NCBI RefSeq assembly: GCF_000526215.1
Contig: NZ_JAFQ01000004.1
Location: 4,526,001-4,590,000 of the forward strand
From: Nocardia sp. BMG51109
GTDB taxonomy: Bacteria; Actinomycetota; Actinomycetes; Mycobacteriales; Mycobacteriaceae
Reading direction: 5' to 3'
Length of the DNA: 64,000 nt
The notes beneath the pieces are model-generated. The model made no database searches. It was not told the DNA's origin and saw nothing but the letters and a program-made list of their open reading frames with translations. A program made the translations under genes and the position numbers. Of the stretch, positions 59,978-64,000 are shown in pieces (within the stretch, counting starts at the first letter, position 1; each line of letters opens with the position of its first letter).

Positions 59978-61375
59978 TCAGATTTCGTGGGTATGTCGCC
60001 GGTACCGTGCGTAGCGGGCCCGGATCTCGGGGCCCGGATTGTCCGGTGGCGCAGGGAATTCCGGTGCCGGCGGGGTGGTCCATGCCGGAGGCTCGGCCGC
60101 ACCCGACAGGGCCCAGGCGGCCTGTCGCGCGGCACCCAGGGCGACGTACTCCTGTGGTTCGGGGACGGCGACGGTGACCTCGAAAATCTGCGCGGCGACC
60201 TCGGCGACCAGGCGGTTCGCCGCCGCACCGCCGATGAGCAGGATGCGCCGCGGCCGGATGTCGTCGGCGCGCAGGCGGTCGAGTGCGTCGGCGAGGTTGC
60301 ACAGCATGCCCTCGATACCGGCGCGCGCCACGTGCCGCGGGGCCATGTTGTCCAGGGTGAGGCCGTGCAGGGAGCCGGTGGCGCCGGGGAGGTTCGGGGT
60401 GCGCTCGCCGGCCAGATACGGCAGCAGCGTCAGGCCGGCCGCCCCCGGATCGGATTGCCGTGCAAGGGTTTCCAGATCACCGATCGTGCTGCCCAGCAGG
60501 GCGGCCGTGCGATCGAGCACCTGGGCGGCGTTCAGGGTGCACACCAGGGGAAGGAAGGCCCCGGTGGCGTCGGCGTATCCGTTGATCGCCCCGGTGGCGT
60601 CGGATGCCGGGTGCGAGGCACGGGTGAACACCGTGCCGCTCGTGCCCAGCGACACCACGACATCGCCGTCGCCGATGCCCGAACCCAGTGCGGCGGCGGC
60701 ATTGTCACCGGTCCCGGCTGCCACCAGCATCCCGTCGGCGGTCACCCCGGCCGCCTCGGCCGGCCCGAGCACGCGGGGCAACTCCGGCGAGCGGTCCCGG
60801 AAGGCCAGGGCGACAAGGTCTGTGCGGTACTCCCCGGTACTCGGTGACCAGTAGCCGGTGCCGGAGGCGTCGCCGCGATCGGTGACCGGTTCGACGTCGG
60901 ATGTGCCGCCGCGCAGCCGCCAGGTCAGATAGTCGTGCGGAAGCAGCACGCGCGCAACCCGATCCGCGTGCTCCGGCTCGTGATCGGCCAGCCAGCGCAG
61001 CTTGGCGACCGTATGCGCGGCCAGCGGCACGAGCCCCACCGCGTCGGCCCACTTCCGCGGCCCGCCCAGCTCGTCCACCAGATCGGCGGCGGCCCCCGCC
61101 GAACGGGTGTCGTTCCACAGCAGGGCCGGACGCACCGGAACGCCGGCCTCGTCCAATCCCACCAGCCCGTGCTGCTGCCCCGCCACCGCGATCGCCGACA
61201 CCCCGTCGAGCAGCCCGTCGGCGGCCGACCGCAGCGCGCGCCACCACTCGCCGGCCGCCACCTCGGTGCCGTCGGGATGCGGAATCCGGCTGTGCCGCAG
61301 AATCTTTCCGGTATCGGCCGTGCACACCACGACCTTGCAGGACTGGGTCGAACTGTCGACCCCGGCTACCAACAT
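59978..61375 (-). CDS. xylB: Xylulokinase (FGGY family)
   Basis: 465 residues. VAGVDSSTQSCKVVV, VAGQQHGLVGLD, LWNDTRS, LLPHDYLTWRL, SLGTSGTVF and IGGAAANRLVAEV are FGGY-kinase motifs with xylulokinase character; the Asp in AGTGDNAAA is the catalytic base. ATG 61375 shares one base with the upstream dehydrogenase stop. It likely converts D-xylulose to xylulose 5-phosphate for the pentose-phosphate pathway. Confidence 0.88.
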   Translation of the reverse strand: MLVAGVDSSTQSCKVVVCTADTGKILRHSRIPHPDGTEVAAGEWWRALRSAADGLLDGVSAIAVAGQQHGLVGLDEAGVPVRPALLWNDTRSAGAAADLVDELGGPRKWADAVGLVPLAAHTVAKLRWLADHEPEHADRVARVLLPHDYLTWRLRGGTSDVEPVTDRGDASGTGYWSPSTGEYRTDLVALAFRDRSPELPRVLGPAEAAGVTADGMLVAAGTGDNAAAALGSGIGDGDVVVSLGTSGTVFTRASHPASDATGAINGYADATGAFLPLVCTLNAAQVLDRTAALLGSTIGDLETLARQSDPGAAGLTLLPYLAGERTPNLPGATGSLHGLTLDNMAPRHVARAGIEGMLCNLADALDRLRADDIRPRRILLIGGAAANRLVAEVAAQIFEVTVAVPEPQEYVALGAARQAAWALSGAAEPPAWTTPPAPEFPAPPDNPGPEIRARYARYRRHTHEI

Positions 61376-62421
61376 CAGCGACGCTCCTTCGACTGCGGCC
61401 GGATCTGGATCTTGCGCCCCGCCCCGGATCGGAAGGTCCGCAGCGCCTCGTCGAACTCCGTCAGCGGAAAATCGTGCGTGATCATGGTGTCGGCGTCGAT
61501 CACACCCTCGCCCAGCAGGTCGACGGCCCGCCCGAAGCTGTGCAGCACCGCCATCGATCCCACGATGGTGATCTCGTCGTTGTAGACGCGGAACGGCGAG
61601 ATCGACGCGCGTGCCTCGGCGGGCGCGACCCCGAACTGCTGGAAGGTGCCGCCCCGCCGGACCCGCGCGAGCCCGTCCTCGATGGCCGCCACCGCGCCGG
61701 TGCAGTCGATCACGATCTCCCAGCCCTCCGGGCGGTCGAGGTCGTCGGCATCGGCGACGGCCGCGTCGGCGCCCAGCGTGCGTGCCGCCTCCAGCCGGGT
61801 GGTGTCGAGGTCGACCACCGATACCGACGCCGCCCCCGCCGCGGTGGCCAGCTGCACCATCAGCAATCCCATCGTGCCGGCGCCGTAGATCAGGTAGTTC
61901 GAGCCCAGCCGCCGGGGCAGCACGTCGAAGCCGTGCACCGCGCATGACAGCGGCTCCACCAGCGCCCCGTGCACGGCCGTCACATGCCCGGGCAGCCGGT
62001 GGCAGTTGGCGACCGGCACCTTCACGTATTCGGCCATCGCGCCGTCGACCGTATCGCCGATCGCGCCCCAGTTCTCGCACAGGTTGCCGCGGCCGATCGC
62101 GCAGTAGTGACAGTGCCCGCAGAACAGCGACGGATCGACGGCCACGGTGTCACCCACTCGCACACCGTCGCCCACTCGCACGCTGCCGCCCACTCGCACA
62201 CCGTCGGACGCCCGGCCCGATTCGACCACCTCCCCGGCGAATTCGTGCCCGGGAACGATCGGATAGGGCGTGGGCGGGAATTCCCCGGCGACGATGTGCA
62301 GGTCGGTGCCGCAGATGCCGACCGCGTCCACCCGCACGATCACCTCGTCCGGGCCCGGCGCCGGATCGGGCACGGTCGCCACCGAAAATCGCCCGGGTTC
62401 ATCGATCACCAGCGCACGCAT
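61375..62421 (-). CDS. Zinc-dependent medium-chain alcohol/polyol dehydrogenase
   Basis: 348 residues. CGTDLHIVAGEFPPTPYPIVPGHEFAGEVVE is the catalytic-zinc region and FCGHCHYCAIGRGNLCENW holds the four structural-zinc cysteines. YGAGTMGLLMVQLA is the nucleotide turn. The layout is that of sorbitol/arabitol dehydrogenases. An 18-bp, three-copy insert (VRVG.. repeats) lies just before the structural-zinc loop. Together with xylulokinase it could oxidise arabitol to xylulose. Confidence 0.88.
   Translation of the reverse strand: MRALVIDEPGRFSVATVPDPAPGPDEVIVRVDAVGICGTDLHIVAGEFPPTPYPIVPGHEFAGEVVESGRASDGVRVGGSVRVGDGVRVGDTVAVDPSLFCGHCHYCAIGRGNLCENWGAIGDTVDGAMAEYVKVPVANCHRLPGHVTAVHGALVEPLSCAVHGFDVLPRRLGSNYLIYGAGTMGLLMVQLATAAGAASVSVVDLDTTRLEAARTLGADAAVADADDLDRPEGWEIVIDCTGAVAAIEDGLARVRRGGTFQQFGVAPAEARASISPFRVYNDEITIVGSMAVLHSFGRAVDLLGEGVIDADTMITHDFPLTEFDEALRTFRSGAGRKIQIRPQSKERR
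62153..62206 (-). repeat. 18-bp in-frame repeat in the dehydrogenase gene
   Basis: Three units of the type cccactcgcacaccgtcg (62153, 62171, 62189) encode the repeated GVRVGD/SVRVGG segment on the minus strand. The middle copy is more diverged. This is a six-residue expansion inside a catalytic domain. Confidence 0.9.
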
Positions 62422-62462
62422 AGCTCTACTGTGCACTCCGCAGTGCCCGAAATGGGCCGATT

Positions 62463-63503
62463 TCACCCCGATGTTGCCGTATGGCGGCGGCCGGTGACCG
62501 AGCGATGCTGGTACCAGAGCGCGGTGGTGGCTATTTCGGCGTCCTCGAGCGGGAGATAGCGGCCGTTGTCGCGCCAGCCCAGCGCCTGAACGGTGACGCG
62601 CAGGCTGCGGTCGAAACAGATCGGATCGCGCACGTGCCAGCGGTACATCCCGAATCGCTGCTCGGGCCGGTAGATGTGCTCGGCGGGCAGTGCCTGCACG
62701 AAACCGAGATACGGGGTGGAATAGGTGTGGTAATTGTCGGCGAGATCGAAATTCCAGGCGCCGCCGAAATAGTCCTCGGTGCCGGTGCCGCAGATGGTGG
62801 GGAATTCGGTGTCGCCGTCCAGGTAGAACTTCAGCGCACCCTCGCCCCACCAGCCGGGAGCATTCGGCACGATCGCCAGATAGGTGCCGACGTAGCGGCC
62901 CGGCCCCGGAACGTCGTCGAGGAGCGTGTGCACCGCGGGGCTGCCCAGCGGACTCCGCTGCCGCCAGCGGGCGTGCAGATAGCCCGCCGAGCGCGGCACC
63001 TCCTGCTCCAGGTAGGTCATCTGGTAGTACACCGGCACCTCGCGGTCGCTGCCGTTGTGCAGCGTGATCCGGGCCCGGGAGCGAAAAGGCATGGGCCAGA
63101 AGCTGTTCAGCCCGCCGGCGGGCGCCACCACCACCATCTCGGAATTCACCAGCGCCAGCTCGTCCCACCCGTTGCAGAAGAACGCGCCCAGCGGCACGTC
63201 GATCGCCGGCTCGGGCTCGGCGTCCCAATACATGCGCAGCGTCAGCTGCGGCAGCACGGTGCGGTCGGTGGTCAGCCAGAAGTGGCGGACGATGCCGGGC
63301 CCGGGCACGTCGGCCAGCGTGGCCGTGTCGCCGGCCGGTAGGTGGATCGACGGTGACACCTTCCAGCCGATGCCCAGGTCGCCGGCGGCGTGCGCGCCGG
63401 TACCGGTCGTCGCGCGGCCGCCCGATCCCGGTTCCCCCGTCGGGTTCTCCGGACTGATCGAGCGGGTACGTCCCTGATCGAGCCGCCATATCTCGTGCAC
63501 CAT
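62463..63503 (-). CDS. DUF2961 / GH172-type D-arabinofuranosidase-like protein
   Basis: 346 residues. PGIVRHFWLTTDR, GAFFCNGWDELALVNSEMVV, FPTICGTGTEDYFGGAWNF and FGMYRWHVRDPI are conserved in the DUF2961 family, now including GH172 enzymes that cleave D-arabinan of mycobacterial cell walls and difructose anhydride synthases. The Glu in GTEDY is a probable catalytic residue. ATG 63503 gives the family N-terminus; no signal peptide is seen. It heads the dehydrogenase and xylulokinase genes after a 41-bp gap. Confidence 0.8.
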   Translation of the reverse strand: MVHEIWRLDQGRTRSISPENPTGEPGSGGRATTGTGAHAAGDLGIGWKVSPSIHLPAGDTATLADVPGPGIVRHFWLTTDRTVLPQLTLRMYWDAEPEPAIDVPLGAFFCNGWDELALVNSEMVVVAPAGGLNSFWPMPFRSRARITLHNGSDREVPVYYQMTYLEQEVPRSAGYLHARWRQRSPLGSPAVHTLLDDVPGPGRYVGTYLAIVPNAPGWWGEGALKFYLDGDTEFPTICGTGTEDYFGGAWNFDLADNYHTYSTPYLGFVQALPAEHIYRPEQRFGMYRWHVRDPICFDRSLRVTVQALGWRDNGRYLPLEDAEIATTALWYQHRSVTGRRHTATSG

Positions 63504-63662
63504 CCGGATTTTGACATGCCACCCGCCCGCGGCGGTGACGATTCGCGGCAGCGTTGCGAAGATCGCCGTCGACCGGCCTCGGCCGCGGCATCGTGGAACG
63601 CGGCCGAGCGGGGCATAGTGTGGATGACCGAACCCGACGCTCATCCACCGAGGAGGCTCACC

Positions 63663-64000
63663 GTGCGGATCGGCATCCTGCTGAACGAACCGACCGGACC
63701 GGACGCGTTCGCCCGGTTGACCGACGACCTGCGGCAGGCCGCCGACGAGGGTTTCGACTCGGCCTGGCTGTCGCACATCTTCGGGGTCGACGCGCTGACG
63801 GCGCTGGCCGTCCTCGGCAGCCGGGTGCCGGGCATCGAGCTGGGCACCGCCGTCGTACCCACCTATCCGCGCCATCCGGGCACGATGGCCCAGCAGGCCC
63901 GCACCGCCGCGCTGGCGATCGGTCCCGGGCGGCTGAACCTGGGCATCGGCCTGTCGCACCAGGTCGTCATCGAGAACCTCTTCGGATACGACTTCGGGCG
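63663..64000 (+). CDS. LLM-class flavin/F420-dependent oxidoreductase, N-terminal part
   Basis: Only the first ~112 residues are in the window. VRIGILLNEPTGPDAFARL, AADEGFDSAWLSHIFG, LGTAVVPTYPRHPGTMAQQA and GRLNLGIGLSHQ are typical of luciferase-like F420-dependent oxidoreductases. GTG 63663 has GAGGAGG eight bases upstream. The rest lies beyond the right edge. Confidence 0.85.
   Translation, partial: MRIGILLNEPTGPDAFARLTDDLRQAADEGFDSAWLSHIFGVDALTALAVLGSRVPGIELGTAVVPTYPRHPGTMAQQARTAALAIGPGRLNLGIGLSHQVVIENLFGYDFG

Noticed and set aside
59978..63648. Apparent fusions of xylulokinase with dehydrogenase and of dehydrogenase with GH172
   Set aside because: These are out-of-frame read-throughs before the real starts at 61375 and 62421; both genes have full family N-termini there.
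1..64000. tRNA, rRNA or known riboswitch genes
   Set aside because: None was recognised by eye; small RNAs cannot be excluded without a covariance-model search.

Overview
The window looks like chromosome of a Nocardia-type actinomycete. The base composition is very GC-rich, and the left end has the conserved order rne - rplU - rpmA - obg - proB. It also carries type VII secretion accessory proteins (EspG-like plus small helical targets), a fatty acyl-AMP ligase, an EspC/PPE-like pair and a GH172-type D-arabinanase-like enzyme, as expected of a mycolic-acid/arabinogalactan bacterium. No rRNA, tRNA, CRISPR or intact transposase was seen.

Layout. 0-6.5 kb: housekeeping genes (C-terminal part of RNase E, L21, L27, Obg GTPase, glutamate 5-kinase). 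They are separated by three unrelated tandem-repeat arrays, a 40-bp perfect palindrome and a 135-bp-period repeat block. 6.5-9.4 kb: a VapB-type antitoxin with a decayed PIN toxin, then a type VII secretion-associated trio on the minus strand. 9.65-20.8 kb: an eight-gene, translationally coupled operon (Rph/PEP-synthase-like dikinase, acyl-AMP ligase fused to a nucleotidyltransferase, acyl carrier protein, thioester-reductase-like SDR, NDK-like protein, AfsA-type hot-dog enzyme, nitroreductase, UbiA prenyltransferase). It looks like an uncharacterised lipid or butenolide-type autoregulator pathway. 21-28.8 kb: DUF4254, an orphan DHp-like protein, GAF-ANTAR, an FMN-binding split-barrel protein, a glycosyltransferase-P450 fusion, a second glycosyltransferase and an ABC-2 permease. 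28.9-36.4 kb: a five-gene catabolic operon (ICL/PEPM lyase, aconitase-type large and small subunits, MHS transporter, acyl-CoA ligase) divergent from an IclR regulator, then a nitroreductase. 36.4-54.1 kb: DHA2 exporter/TetR, 2-hydroxyacid dehydrogenase, LigD-type primase-polymerase, tandem AraC regulators, RecQ with a C-terminal PRTase-like domain, hydrolases, RtcB, a GH43-like propeller, thioredoxin and a mycothiol-dependent isomerase-like protein.

54.1-59.9 kb is a visibly AT-richer seven-gene island in one direction: HIT, NUDIX, a two-TM/beta-rich protein resembling Cap15-type effectors, glycerate kinase, guanylate-kinase-like P-loop protein, GSA-aminomutase-like aminotransferase and D-erythronate-dehydrogenase-like SDR. 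The combination suggests synthesis of a small phosphorylated or amino-tetronate-like metabolite, possibly linked to defence or signalling. 60-64 kb returns to GC-rich DNA with a likely pentose operon (GH172, polyol dehydrogenase, xylulokinase) and the start of an LLM flavin oxidoreductase.

The strongest candidates for an undescribed system are the 9.65-20.8 kb operon and the 54.1-59.9 kb island. A theme across the window is expansion of short tandem repeats (14, 17, 18 and 30 bp), both inside genes, always in multiples of three, and between genes.
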